DNA of 64,000 nucleotides from Pseudochryseolinea flava (lineage in GTDB: Bacteria; Bacteroidota; Bacteroidia; Cytophagales; Cyclobacteriaceae). The notes below the pieces were generated by a model. It ran no database searches. It was not told the DNA's origin and saw nothing but the letters and a program-made list of their open reading frames with translations. Both the position numbers and the translations under genes were made by a program. Position 1 is the first letter of the stretch; each line of letters begins with the position of its first letter. Below, one piece after another: positions 18,911-28,750 of the stretch. The DNA lies in assembly GCF_003286915.1 (NCBI RefSeq), contig NZ_QMFY01000021.1, positions 1 through 64,000 of the forward strand, given 5' to 3'.

Positions 18911-21900
18911 TTACTTGATCACCTTAATTTTCACATTCCTAAACCATACCTGATTTCCATGGTCCTGCAGTGCGATGTGCCCTTTCCGCGATTTCCCAAA
19001 TCCAGGCATATCTTTGAATTTACTTTTGGAGACCAAATCATTCCAAGCTTGGGTGTTCATCTCAAATGAAACGACACGATGTCCATTCAACCAAAACTCA
19101 TACTTACCGCGATTAGCGATGAGTCTAATGCGATTCCACTCTCCGACAGGATTCACGGCGACAAAATTACTTTCGATCAAATCATAGAGGTCGCCCGCAC
19201 GATGCTTCTCGATTCTTGCATCCGGATGACAAAGATTGTCGAGTATCTGCATCTCCGGACCAGTTTGCCAGACAGCATTGTATTCATTCGCCTCGACAAC
19301 ATTAAAGATGATGCCGCTATTCCCGCACTTCTCAATTTTCCACTCGAGGGCCAATTCATAATTCTCATATTCGTCGACCGTGATAATGTCGCCACCTTCT
19401 AAGTTGTTCGGTGCATTGAATGGTTTGTTTAATGTGAGTGCGCCGTCCCTCACAACCCATGCGCTACCGGTTTTCTCACGTTTATAAGATCGCCAGCCTG
19501 CTGTGGTCTTTCCATCGAACAACAACTTCCACCCTTCTTTCACTTCTGCTTCTGTCAACGTGTTCGCTGCAATCTTCACCTGCGGCGAAGTAAAACCTGG
19601 CGTATGCTGTGGAATTTGATTTAGCGTATACCACGCTTCGGTAGCCCACAAACTTAGATTTGCTTTGGACTTAAACACACCTTTCAACCTAATGTACACG
19701 ATATGATTTGGCTGCATGCCGTCTATTGCCAAGAATACTTTCTTACGATCGGCGGATACGTTAACCGATTTCACGGCCAATTTTCGTTCGTCTAATTTAG
19801 GCCCGCCGTAGTCAGCGGTAGGCTTGTAATACCATTGCTTAACTTCATAATCTTCTATTGCATTACCATCACCATCAGCAATCGGTTCTGTCATTTCTAT
19901 CTCCATTCCATTTGTCTTGGCGCGCACGGCGAGCATTTCAAAAGTTGGATTACCAGTCCAAATCATTTTCTGAAGACCAAACCATTTTCCGCCTGCATGC
20001 GACCAATTGCCTGGATTACCAATCATACCTGCATACAGCGCACCATCAGATCCCCACACAGCGCGATTCACACCACCTTCCAAGCCTTGTGTAAAGCGGA
20101 ACACAACGCCTTGGTAATCGCCGTTCACTTTTTCCATGAACACACGCTTGAAACCACCATGGGTAACCTCGCCATGAAGCATCTGTCCTTTATAAGGGCC
20201 AACGTTAATCGGTACTGGCTGACTTGGCGAGTTACCAATATCATCTTGAGGCAGCCACACTACGGGCAATTTCTCTTTGAGCGTTGCTGTGCCTTCCGGA
20301 TCAACGGAACGCGATCCATACCATGCACCTGGAATGATGTGCAACAGTTTACTTGACGGAACCCAATCGCCTTGATTGTCGGTGACAAATAATTCTCCTG
20401 CAACATCGACGTTAATACCATTCGGTGTACGCAGACCGCTGGCAATAAACTCGAAACTTCCATCCTTTTTCGAAATCTTAATAACCTTACCGCGATCTGG
20501 AATTTGAGGCTGCGTGCTTGCGCCACCCGGATTGATTGCTGTTGCCAACGCCGCGTAGAAATAGCCGTCTTTATATGCTAATCCAAACGCAAACTCGTGG
20601 AAGTTTGCAGACACTTTCCACCCATCGCAAACCGTTTGATATTCGTCGATGATACCATCGCGATCTGTATCAAGGAGTCGTGTCAGTTCTTGTTTCTGCA
20701 AAACATATAGCGTGTCGTTTACGACTTTTACTCCCAAAGGCTCCGCCAACCCTGAGGCTATGCGCGTCACTTTAATTTTCTCTGGATCGTGGCGCGTCAC
20801 GCCCTCAAGTTTATACACTGGTCCGGTAGAATCCCATGTACAGACAATCAAACTGCTGTCGGATAAAAAATCCATTCCACCAACCTTAGGCTCAAAAGTA
20901 GAAGGTCTGGCTTGTTCTAATTTAAATGATGGATGCAGGCCGGCTTCGTCACGCTTATCACCAGGAACGTTCTTCACCAATTTATCCATGGAAACATAGG
21001 GTATCGAACGCTTAAAGTGTGACTTCGTATGAACAAAGTTATTTTCTTCGATTACCGTAAACGCGCCCTTATCATGTGTTGCCCATTGAAGCGATAACAT
21101 CAAGTCGCCAGCACCTTGATAGTAGATAACCTCAACGGGATGTTTCCCTTTCTTGAGCGTAATCTCAGCTTCTTTTGGTTGTGCACTGTGGAAACCATCG
21201 TTATCGATAAGCATTTTGTTATCCAGCCACATTCTTGAACCATCGTCGCTTACAAGTCTAAAAACAAAATTATCATCCTTCTCGACGGTGATAAATCCCT
21301 TTGCATGCAGCAACATATTTTCGCGCGATCGCGGCGCATTCTTAAAACTCTCTTGATTGAAATGGAGTACCGGCGCTACCATTGTGTAAATCGGATCGCG
21401 TTGCTTGGGCAACTCGTAAAGATCATTGCCACTTGATTCGAGCGTATAAATGGAAGTTGCTAACCCGGGATATTCCTTGTTCGCATCTAACTGTTCAAAG
21501 GCATTTTTTTCATCTAGATCAACGGTTACAAAAGATTTCCCAGCCGTGATATTGTTATTGCCTTCAACTTTTGTTTCAAATTTTTCACCATCCAGCGATA
21601 ACACGTAAGTTATCATCTTTGCTGCATCTTCAGGCGTCAGGTCAGGGTGCGCCGACATTGGAACCGCTCCCCAATTACCAGACCCGCCGTCAATAACTTT
21701 TTCTGCTAATGTATTCAGGTTCGCCTCTGTCGATGCGTACTTTTTGGCAATGTCTAGATATGCAGGTCCAACTGTTTTTACTTTTTCATTGTGGCACGTT
21801 TTACAATCTGATGTTTCGATCAATGACGCACCCTGTGCAACTACATCGACTGGCTGTGCTTCTTTCTCTTCTACCTTCTCTTCGAAACCGGGATGAAAGT

Positions 21901-22597
21901 AAACTTGAAGATTTGTCTTGTCTTGCGCATTTAATAAAACTTCAACGTCAACCTCATGTGTTGTGCCCTTCGCATCTTTTTTCTCATTGCTTTTGATGAC
22001 CTTTAAATCGCCAGTGGAACTATAGTCATCTGGCTGTTGAAGATTCGAGAGCTTTGTTTTGATTTTAACCTTCGTCTCTACAGTAGCGTTAACGATCTGA
22101 AATGTTCGCGTGAGACCAGGCTGATCTCCTCTCGATTCATACTCCGGCGTTTCATCCATGAGAACCGTGTTTCCATTTTCATCCGACAATTCAAAATGGA
22201 ATGTCACTTTATCATTCTTGATGCTGTATCCCTTGAAATTGGTCTTCGCTGGCGATTCATTTTCTCCACGCACCAAATACCAAAAGTCTTCGTCCTGCTG
22301 AACGAAGTAGGCATACCCTTTTGAGGACGGTTGCGGTCCATGGTGAGTTGTGTAAACAGCACCGTCGAAAATCACGCCACCCTTCCAAGCTTTATATAAC
22401 TCACATGTTTGTGCGCTATATGCGACATAGAGGTTGTCGTTCAAAGCCACGGTAATCATCCGCGGCTTGCTATCGAGTACCGACCTGAACACCCATGGAT
22501 CACGCGGGCGTTTGATTTCCTTCCTAGAATTACAACTGATGAAACTTAATGTGAGCAGGCTTACTGCTAATAATTGGAGTATGTTTTTTCTGATCAT
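18911..22597 (-). CDS. Large lipoprotein: cytochrome c, PA14, beta-propeller and DUF1080 domains
   Basis: A 1228-residue predicted lipoprotein (signal with Cys22 in SFISCNS). After an N-terminal beta domain it has a c-type cytochrome domain with a heme motif CKTCH (265-269) and probable axial Met314 in VPMSAHP. A PA14 domain follows (about 365-515), then a glucose/sorbosone-dehydrogenase-like beta-propeller (about 550-880), and a C-terminal 3-keto-disaccharide hydrolase domain (DUF1080, about 1035-1228, opening WKLLFDGKTTAGWRSY). The set suggests periplasmic oxidation and 3-keto-glycoside cleavage of sugars. It lies between susE and the GH76 gene in the same orientation, 51 bp after susE but behind a hairpin, so it may have partial readthrough or its own promoter. 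Confidence 0.9.
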   Translation of the reverse strand: MIRKNILQLLAVSLLTLSFISCNSRKEIKRPRDPWVFRSVLDSKPRMITVALNDNLYVAYSAQTCELYKAWKGGVIFDGAVYTTHHGPQPSSKGYAYFVQQDEDFWYLVRGENESPAKTNFKGYSIKNDKVTFHFELSDENGNTVLMDETPEYESRGDQPGLTRTFQIVNATVETKVKIKTKLSNLQQPDDYSSTGDLKVIKSNEKKDAKGTTHEVDVEVLLNAQDKTNLQVYFHPGFEEKVEEKEAQPVDVVAQGASLIETSDCKTCHNEKVKTVGPAYLDIAKKYASTEANLNTLAEKVIDGGSGNWGAVPMSAHPDLTPEDAAKMITYVLSLDGEKFETKVEGNNNITAGKSFVTVDLDEKNAFEQLDANKEYPGLATSIYTLESSGNDLYELPKQRDPIYTMVAPVLHFNQESFKNAPRSRENMLLHAKGFITVEKDDNFVFRLVSDDGSRMWLDNKMLIDNDGFHSAQPKEAEITLKKGKHPVEVIYYQGAGDLMLSLQWATHDKGAFTVIEENNFVHTKSHFKRSIPYVSMDKLVKNVPGDKRDEAGLHPSFKLEQARPSTFEPKVGGMDFLSDSSLIVCTWDSTGPVYKLEGVTRHDPEKIKVTRIASGLAEPLGVKVVNDTLYVLQKQELTRLLDTDRDGIIDEYQTVCDGWKVSANFHEFAFGLAYKDGYFYAALATAINPGGASTQPQIPDRGKVIKISKKDGSFEFIASGLRTPNGINVDVAGELFVTDNQGDWVPSSKLLHIIPGAWYGSRSVDPEGTATLKEKLPVVWLPQDDIGNSPSQPVPINVGPYKGQMLHGEVTHGGFKRVFMEKVNGDYQGVVFRFTQGLEGGVNRAVWGSDGALYAGMIGNPGNWSHAGGKWFGLQKMIWTGNPTFEMLAVRAKTNGMEIEMTEPIADGDGNAIEDYEVKQWYYKPTADYGGPKLDERKLAVKSVNVSADRKKVFLAIDGMQPNHIVYIRLKGVFKSKANLSLWATEAWYTLNQIPQHTPGFTSPQVKIAANTLTEAEVKEGWKLLFDGKTTAGWRSYKREKTGSAWVVRDGALTLNKPFNAPNNLEGGDIITVDEYENYELALEWKIEKCGNSGIIFNVVEANEYNAVWQTGPEMQILDNLCHPDARIEKHRAGDLYDLIESNFVAVNPVGEWNRIRLIANRGKYEFWLNGHRVVSFEMNTQAWNDLVSKSKFKDMPGFGKSRKGHIALQDHGNQVWFRNVKIKVIK

Positions 22598-22618
22598 TTT
22601 TTAAGATATAAAAAGAAC

Positions 22619-22640
22619 CCTGGGATTAAAACATCCCAGG
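22619..22640 (-). terminator. Terminator hairpin after susE
   Basis: A perfect 8-bp stem CCTGGGAT / ATCCCAGG with a 6-nt loop, followed on the minus strand by GTTCTTTTTAT. It lies 8 bp past the susE stop and 21 bp before the next start codon, so it should lower expression of the downstream oxidase/hydrolase genes relative to the transporter genes. Confidence 0.85.
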
Positions 22641-22648
22641 ATGAATGC

Positions 22649-23824
22649 TTACTGCTTTATGATGGTAATGGTCTCTTTAAGCTGATTAATGGTGATTTTA
22701 TACATACCATCTTCTCCTACCTTCACCTTAAAATTGTTAGCAGGCGTTCCATCTTCAGTAAAGGCAACCTGCGTCGTGCTAATACTTGCATCTGCAGCCG
22801 GCGCAACGAATGAAGCCTGATTCAAATCCTTCGTTGTCAAAAATCTAAAGTACCCATCGCCGCTAGATTTTAGTTCGCCCGTCCATGTGAACACGTTGGC
22901 ATCGACACCATCTTTTGTCATCGCGATTGCGTTCGCGGCATCCCAACCTGCAGTCGTCGCATCGCCAATGAGATAAATATTTTGATATGGGGTAAAGGGT
23001 GTGATTTTGATAAAACCAATCGTACTGATGTTCAATAGAATTTTATAGGCGCCCGGTGTGTCAATGATCCATTTGTTGTCGGGGGTTCCTCCTGGCGTTA
23101 GTTTTACACTGGTGCTCGTGATCGCGGGATGATTTACCGGAGGCATGTAGAAATCTGCACCCCAACTGCCCGTTGCCACAGGAATCTTAAACTCACCTGC
23201 CTTCAGTACCTCGTTGTATTTAAACTGATAAGCGTTTAATGGATCGCTCACCATTACATTGGGATCACCAATATTCCAACCATTCGGTGTAGCGTTTCCG
23301 ACAATCCACAATTTCGTGTACGCAGGCGGTGGCTCCACTTTGTTATCAGGCGTTACAGACAACGTTATTGTATTGGATGATGCTGTCTTATTATTATCCG
23401 CAATAGCTACCACGGCAGAATATACAATTACGTTTACACTGGCTACCTCACCCACCGTTAAGTCAAGCTCATCAAGAAGGATGCCGTTGAATTCTACATT
23501 GGTAAATTTCTTATTCACTTCCGTCGACACATCAACTGTATCCGATTCTTCTCCCGACATCAAGATTAACTTGTTAACGACATGAGAATTTTTCTTCGCG
23601 GTCCAAGTAAAAGAGACTGCTTCATCGAAAGGCTTTGTATTGTCAATAACAACCGTAGTCTTCGAAGCGGATAGTGTTCCGGTTTCCAATGGTGGAATCG
23701 TTGGCGCATCTAATTCCTTGTCGCAAGAACTTATCATTATCGCGAATAGCAGCAGTGCACAGCTAAACACAACACCTGTGCCTCGCCCTGTATATGCCAT
23801 ACTTTTGTCATTCAAATTTTTCAT
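22649..23824 (-). CDS. susE: SusE-like outer-membrane glycan-binding lipoprotein
   Basis: A 391-residue surface lipoprotein (signal segment with the lipobox MISSCDKE). It has an N-terminal immunoglobulin-like SusE domain (TLSASKTTVVID ... FTWTAKK) and two C-terminal starch-binding-type repeats, each starting with a KLWIVGNATPNGWN or NIYLIGDATTAGWD pattern and ending in a beta-strand run. Such proteins bind glycan at the cell surface and help SusCD capture it. The gene lies 19 bp after susD and closes the susC-susD-susE operon with a hairpin just after it. An internal Met at residue 9 is an alternative start. Confidence 0.92.
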   Translation of the reverse strand: MKNLNDKSMAYTGRGTGVVFSCALLLFAIMISSCDKELDAPTIPPLETGTLSASKTTVVIDNTKPFDEAVSFTWTAKKNSHVVNKLILMSGEESDTVDVSTEVNKKFTNVEFNGILLDELDLTVGEVASVNVIVYSAVVAIADNNKTASSNTITLSVTPDNKVEPPPAYTKLWIVGNATPNGWNIGDPNVMVSDPLNAYQFKYNEVLKAGEFKIPVATGSWGADFYMPPVNHPAITSTSVKLTPGGTPDNKWIIDTPGAYKILLNISTIGFIKITPFTPYQNIYLIGDATTAGWDAANAIAMTKDGVDANVFTWTGELKSSGDGYFRFLTTKDLNQASFVAPAADASISTTQVAFTEDGTPANNFKVKVGEDGMYKITINQLKETITIIKQ

Positions 23825-23843
23825 AATGGTTCATGTATGAAGT

Positions 23844-25562
23844 TTAATAACCAGGATTTGGCTTAAGATTTGTCGAAAGCGTCATGATGTTTCTGCCTAT
23901 CGGGTATATTTTTGTATGATCGTCGGTATCTGGAAGTTTATCCCACCAAGTTCCGCTGTTGAACACACCCCAACGAACGAGATCAGTACGTCTACGTCCT
24001 TCACCGATAAATTCACGCCCCCATTCATCTAACATTTCAATGTCTGTCAACTCGCTACCACTCACAGAATATAAGCTGGTTGAGCCCTCAGGATAATTCC
24101 GTTTCCTTACTGTATTTAACAAGGCAGCCGCGGCCGCTTTATCTCCTGCTCTGTATTTGCATTCTGCGAGCGAATAATAAATCTCAGCGTACCGAATTTC
24201 TGCATAGGCTGAGGCAAGTTTATTGGCATCGGCTGTTGGGTAGAATGGATACTTCACAAGCCAAACGCCGGAATTATCATCGGCGTGGTTCATGTTGGAA
24301 ACTTTATCTTCCAGCGCTTGTCCTGGTGGTGTGTCTTTAAAAAAGCCTACTTGATCTCTGCTGAAAATGGTATAACCGCGATTGCTTTTTAAGTTTACAA
24401 TCTTTCCTTGCGCTGCATCAAAGTAAGGTAAGTATCCATAAAGAAACATTCCCTCTCTTGTGCTATTGCCGAGGTTTCGATACTTCTTCAACCGCAGGTC
24501 ATCAGGATACTTTTGAAATTTCACAAAAGGCTTTCCTAGCGCGAACGGATATTCAACACTATCAACGTCACGACCAGGTTGCAACGCAAAGCGTGTATTG
24601 AAACCTATTACATCGAGTCCAAAGTATTTACCTGCCTGATGTGGCGCCATCCAGCCAAACATATCGCCACTGTAATGCCAGTGTGTCCTGGAAAAACTCG
24701 AAGGGAAACCGAATACAACTTCTGGAGATGTAACGTTTGTATAATCGAACGGCGCGTCCCAACGACTTTCAATTTGATAATCACCGTAATCACCTTCCAT
24801 AAAATTCTCACAAATCGTTGCACACTCAGCATATTTCTCTTGGTCGATGTAAACTTTGGCATTGAGATACAAACGTACGAGGAGTGCTGCTGCGCCACCT
24901 TTCGTCCAACGACCGATTGCATTTTCGCCAAGCGCCTCGCGTGTTGGAAGATTAGGAATCGCCTCTAATAATTCTTTCTCAAGAAAATTAAATACTTCTT
25001 GGGGTGTTGATTGTTCAGGCATAAAGCTCTCGCCTTTCACTTTCGTCACGATAGGAATATTTCTGTAAAGATCGAATGCACGCAAATGATACCAAGCGCG
25101 AAGTGCTCTTAATTCAGCAATAAAATCCGCCTTCTCCGCTTCCGTTAAACCGAACTTCACCGGATCTATTTTTTCAATATCTTCCAATGAATTCGTCGCT
25201 AAGCTGATGCCCTGATACAACGCGTTCCACATGTCGTTCGTGTAGTTATCTTGATCCGTCCAAGTGTGGTAATGGCTACGTTGATAAACACCGCCATCGA
25301 ACCAATCGCCATCACGGTTGGGCGTCATCAATTGGTCTCCCGATAGTTCTTGAGCGTAGTACAAACCGCCGCCTTGAATAGACCAATATCCATGTTCAAA
25401 GGATCGTAAAAAATCACGAATCACATCATCCTTTGTTTGCAAAAAAGTCTCTGAAGTTATTCTATCATACAGCGTCTCATCGAGGTCGGTACAGCTGTTG
25501 GACGACAGCATTAACACCAATGACAACGCGATGCTAATCTTATATCTTATGATTGATTTCAT
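23844..25562 (-). CDS. susD: SusD/RagB-family glycan-binding lipoprotein
   Basis: About 572 residues from the ATG at 25562 (MKSIIRYKISIALSLVLML ... NSCTD lipobox); the frame opens 9 nt earlier at a TTG, but the ATG gives the better signal peptide. The helical TPR-like SusD fold is clear: LRALRAWYHLRAFDLYRNIPIV, TKGGAAALLVRLYLNAKVY, EIRYAEIYYSLAECKYRAGD and a C-terminal GEGRRRTDLVRWG ... YPIGRN. SusD lids the SusC pore and binds the glycan substrate. It follows susC by 20 bp and precedes susE. Confidence 0.96.
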   Translation of the reverse strand: MKSIIRYKISIALSLVLMLSSNSCTDLDETLYDRITSETFLQTKDDVIRDFLRSFEHGYWSIQGGGLYYAQELSGDQLMTPNRDGDWFDGGVYQRSHYHTWTDQDNYTNDMWNALYQGISLATNSLEDIEKIDPVKFGLTEAEKADFIAELRALRAWYHLRAFDLYRNIPIVTKVKGESFMPEQSTPQEVFNFLEKELLEAIPNLPTREALGENAIGRWTKGGAAALLVRLYLNAKVYIDQEKYAECATICENFMEGDYGDYQIESRWDAPFDYTNVTSPEVVFGFPSSFSRTHWHYSGDMFGWMAPHQAGKYFGLDVIGFNTRFALQPGRDVDSVEYPFALGKPFVKFQKYPDDLRLKKYRNLGNSTREGMFLYGYLPYFDAAQGKIVNLKSNRGYTIFSRDQVGFFKDTPPGQALEDKVSNMNHADDNSGVWLVKYPFYPTADANKLASAYAEIRYAEIYYSLAECKYRAGDKAAAAALLNTVRKRNYPEGSTSLYSVSGSELTDIEMLDEWGREFIGEGRRRTDLVRWGVFNSGTWWDKLPDTDDHTKIYPIGRNIMTLSTNLKPNPGY

Positions 25563-25582
25563 ATTCAGCAATTTGTTTGACG

Positions 25583-28500
25583 TTAAAACTTTAGCTGTAA
25601 ACCAGCGATTAATTGAAGTGACGATGGATAGTAGGCCAATGATGTGTTGATTCCGGGCGACAAACCGTTCACATTTACAAGTTCCGGATCTCCACCCGTA
25701 AATTTGGTGAACGTATACAAGTTCCGCCCAGTGAAGTATACCCTTGCCGACGAAATGAACTTTACCGGCGCGCTAAAGTTGTAGCTCAGCGTAACGTTAT
25801 CAATCTTAACGTAGTCCCCTTTCTCTAAGAAATAATCAGACAGCGATGAATATGTTTCTTCGTTTGTAAGCGCGGAATATTTTCCACCATCGTAAGCTGT
25901 TGACAACACATTAACACCTTTTTGTGTTGCTGGTGTTCCGATGAAATAGGCTGTCGTATTGTAGAGATCAAATCCAAAAGCACCGCGTAGAAATACGCTA
26001 AGTGTAAAACTTCCGTACGAAAAATTATTACCAAGACCAGCTGTAAATTTTGGAAGACCATTTCCAACATAACGTCTATCATCCGCTTTGGCTGTATTCG
26101 CCGGAATCACCTCACCAGCTTTGTCATACACCAATAGCCTTCCCGTTGCGTCTACACCAGCTGACTTCCACATGTAGAAGCTACCGATTCGTCTGCCCTC
26201 TTCTAAGCGTTGTGCGTTCAAACCTGAACTCCCCATACCTCCGAGGCCAGCGATGTCTTGATAGTTGTTTCCTTTATAAAGGTCGTTGGAAAATGAAATG
26301 AATTTATTGTTGTTTGTCGCCCCAGCAAATGAAATGGTATACTGAAATTTATCAGAGGTATACGCTTGTGCGTCGAGTTGTATCTCAACACCAGAATTTT
26401 TCATTGTTCCTACGTTAACATAGGTTTGGCCTTGCACATTGGGTGGTACGGGCACATTGTAAAAACCGAGCAGATCTTTATTGGTCCGTGAAAAATAATT
26501 GACCGTCCCTGAGATTTTGCTTTCAAACAGTTCAAAATCCAAGCCGACATTAAAGTTCTCAGCTTTTTCCCAGCGAAGATCTGTGTTAATATTTTGACTT
26601 GGCCCCCATACTTGATAATAGGTGTTCTGGTATGCATAAAATCCGTATCCAGAGTAGGTATCCAACGACAAGTAATTACCAAAATCTTGATTCCCCGTTA
26701 CACCAAAGTCGGCACGCAATTTCAAATCTTCAATCGCATCAATCTTCGGGAAGAATGATTCATTGATAATGCGCCACCCGACAGATACGCCTGGAAAACT
26801 TCCCCATTTATTTCCTGCACCAAATCGTGACGATCCCTCGCGGCGCAAACTTGCAGAAACATAGTATCTACTCGCGTAGTCATAGGTAATACGACCGAAG
26901 AAGGCAATCAGTCGCGAATCGTTTTTGTAAGACCCCAATCTATTTTGTGGACTTTCAAGAATCCACGTTCCCGTTCCAAGGTTGTGATAAGTGAGTACAT
27001 CGGAAGGAAATTGCTCGTTTGAAGCGTTCATCCCACTACTATTAAAATAGTTAAATGAATAGCCTCCCATCACTTCTACGTCGTGATCATTAACATCGAA
27101 GTTGTAGTTACCAATCCATTCAAAAGTTTTTTGATCTGTTTTATTGTAAGCGCGCCCCGCTGTATTTCGTCCACCGTTGCTATTGATTCGTCTATTATTG
27201 GTCGACGGCGTAAAATTAAAATCAAAGAAGTCACTGGTTTGTTGCCCCAGTGTTATTTGAGAATATAGATTTTTCAAGATGTTAAGCTTGAACGAGGCAC
27301 TCCACTCAAGGTATTTCCCTTCTGATCCAGTTTGTACGGTGTTCAATTCTTCCGCAGGATTATATGCGCCGTCAAATCCCCCTTTATTCAAAACATTAAA
27401 ATATCTGCTTGGTGCTGTCTCGTCGTACACAGGAAACGTCGGATTCAAGAATAGAGATTGTGTGAATGCACCATTGGAATTATCAGATCTCATGGCCAGT
27501 GACTGTGACGACAACCCAACACTGGCGTTATCAGCGAACACATATCGTGGCGCAATCGTGACGGTTGCTTCATAAAGATCATTGGCAGATTTATGATAGA
27601 GATTCAACCGCGCTCCATACTCTTCTCTTGCCGATCGCAAGTCGAGCCCGTCCGCATCTCTATAGTCGAACGAAAGCATGTAATTTGTTGAGTTACTTCC
27701 TCCCGACAATTGCAGGGTGTGCTTATGCGATATGGCTGGTGATTTCGTAATAGCTTTGGCCCAATCGGTATCGCCGCCATAATCTGTACCACGATTATGT
27801 TTCAAGAAATCGTCTTTCGACAAAACATCTATTTTGTTCGTGAGGTAGTTAAAACTCACATAACCATCGTAGAAAGCTTGCGGTGTACTCGCACCGCGTT
27901 TCGTTGTAATCAATACAACACCATTGCTACCACGTGTACCGTAGATTGCAGATGCAGCTCCGCCTTTTAACACATCAATGGATTCAATGTCATTTTGATT
28001 TAAGTTATCAATGTTACCGCCGGGTATCCCATTGATGACAAACAACGGCCCCAGTCCTGCGTTTCGTGATGATACACCACGCAATTGAAAGTTGGGCGAT
28101 GAATTCGGATCCGCTGCCGCTGTATTGGTAATTGAAAGTCCGGCTACCTTTCCTTGTATTGCCATTAGCGCACCGTTACCGGCCACTTGCAAAATATCTT
28201 TCGACGTGAGGTGCGTTACCGTTGTCGTGATATCTTTTTTGTCTTGCGTTCCGTAACCTACCACAACCACTTCACTAAGTGATGTGATGTCGGTGATCAT
28301 CGTTACGTCAACCGTGGTTCGATTAGAGACAGCCACCTCTTGCGTTGCATAACCGATGAATGAAAACACCAATACTTCGTTGTTGGACGGTTCACCTGGG
28401 ATTTGCAAACTGTATTTTCCGCTCGCATCGGTTACAACACCAACGAGCGTACCCTTTAATATTACGTTTACACCGGGAAGGACAGCACCATCTTCATCGG

Positions 28501-28624
28501 TTACGGTGCCCGAAATGACCCGATCTGCCCGATTTTCTGCGATTACGGTTCCGGATATTGCCAGACTCAGCTGAATAGCTACAATAGTAAAAATCAAACC
28601 GCGGAGTGTCTGATGTTTTTTCAT
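25583..28624 (-). CDS. susC: SusC/RagA-family TonB-linked outer-membrane transporter (no STN)
   Basis: A 1013-residue TonB-dependent glycan importer. A signal peptide is followed by a carboxypeptidase-regulatory-like domain (ISGTVTDEDGAVLPGVNV, about 37-120), the TonB box region (VVVVGYGTQ), a plug domain with GAASAIYGTRGSNGVVLI, and a 22-strand barrel ending in LIAGLQLKF. It lacks the N-terminal STN signalling domain that the second SusC has, so it should transport but not signal to FecR. The first eight residues (MKKHQTLR) equal those of the other SusC. A conserved leader with a short upstream ORF ends 37 bp before the start. Pairs with SusD at 23844. Confidence 0.97.
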   Translation of the reverse strand: MKKHQTLRGLIFTIVAIQLSLAISGTVIAENRADRVISGTVTDEDGAVLPGVNVILKGTLVGVVTDASGKYSLQIPGEPSNNEVLVFSFIGYATQEVAVSNRTTVDVTMITDITSLSEVVVVGYGTQDKKDITTTVTHLTSKDILQVAGNGALMAIQGKVAGLSITNTAAADPNSSPNFQLRGVSSRNAGLGPLFVINGIPGGNIDNLNQNDIESIDVLKGGAASAIYGTRGSNGVVLITTKRGASTPQAFYDGYVSFNYLTNKIDVLSKDDFLKHNRGTDYGGDTDWAKAITKSPAISHKHTLQLSGGSNSTNYMLSFDYRDADGLDLRSAREEYGARLNLYHKSANDLYEATVTIAPRYVFADNASVGLSSQSLAMRSDNSNGAFTQSLFLNPTFPVYDETAPSRYFNVLNKGGFDGAYNPAEELNTVQTGSEGKYLEWSASFKLNILKNLYSQITLGQQTSDFFDFNFTPSTNNRRINSNGGRNTAGRAYNKTDQKTFEWIGNYNFDVNDHDVEVMGGYSFNYFNSSGMNASNEQFPSDVLTYHNLGTGTWILESPQNRLGSYKNDSRLIAFFGRITYDYASRYYVSASLRREGSSRFGAGNKWGSFPGVSVGWRIINESFFPKIDAIEDLKLRADFGVTGNQDFGNYLSLDTYSGYGFYAYQNTYYQVWGPSQNINTDLRWEKAENFNVGLDFELFESKISGTVNYFSRTNKDLLGFYNVPVPPNVQGQTYVNVGTMKNSGVEIQLDAQAYTSDKFQYTISFAGATNNNKFISFSNDLYKGNNYQDIAGLGGMGSSGLNAQRLEEGRRIGSFYMWKSAGVDATGRLLVYDKAGEVIPANTAKADDRRYVGNGLPKFTAGLGNNFSYGSFTLSVFLRGAFGFDLYNTTAYFIGTPATQKGVNVLSTAYDGGKYSALTNEETYSSLSDYFLEKGDYVKIDNVTLSYNFSAPVKFISSARVYFTGRNLYTFTKFTGGDPELVNVNGLSPGINTSLAYYPSSLQLIAGLQLKF

Positions 28625-28661
28625 AGATTTGAAAGGTTTTAGGTCATGTAAATGGACTAAA

Positions 28662-28697
28662 CTATCCCCTGGGGTTGAATACGACCTGCAACTTCAT
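28662..28697 (-). CDS. Upstream ORF (leader peptide MKLQVVFNPRG), copy A
   Basis: An 11-codon ORF with ATG start and TAG stop, ending 37 nt before susC. The peptide is identical to that of copy B; the one base difference between the two 36-nt ORFs (AAC versus AAT for Asn8) is synonymous. That pattern suggests the peptide sequence may matter, though two copies are too few to prove selection. No Shine-Dalgarno sequence precedes it, as is normal for this phylum. Confidence 0.55.
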   Translation of the reverse strand: MKLQVVFNPRG

Positions 28698-28750
28698 AGT
28701 CAAACCCGGGGATGCGAAAGCAGATCGGTGACGCTTCCAACGTCACCGAT
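28662..28750 (-). promoter_or_regulatory. Conserved susC leader, copy A
   Basis: An 89-nt element upstream of susC that recurs as an 89-nt copy at 34496-34584 with only about ten differences. In transcript order it has a perfect 10-bp hairpin (ATCGGTGACG / CGTCACCGAT, loop TTGGAAG; 28724-28750), a linker with ATCCCC (28708-28713), then an 11-codon upstream ORF whose last codons contain GGGGAT (28664-28669), complementary to the linker. The adjoining GGG and TTGA segments also pair with CCC and TCAA. The start of susC is 37 nt beyond the ORF. Probably a post-transcriptional control leader; mechanism unknown. Confidence 0.75.

Noticed and set aside
19835-20356. 173-codon plus-strand open frame
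   Set aside because: It lies wholly inside the well-supported cytochrome/DUF1080 gene on the other strand; its sequence is rich in His, Cys and Trp, as expected of an antisense shadow.
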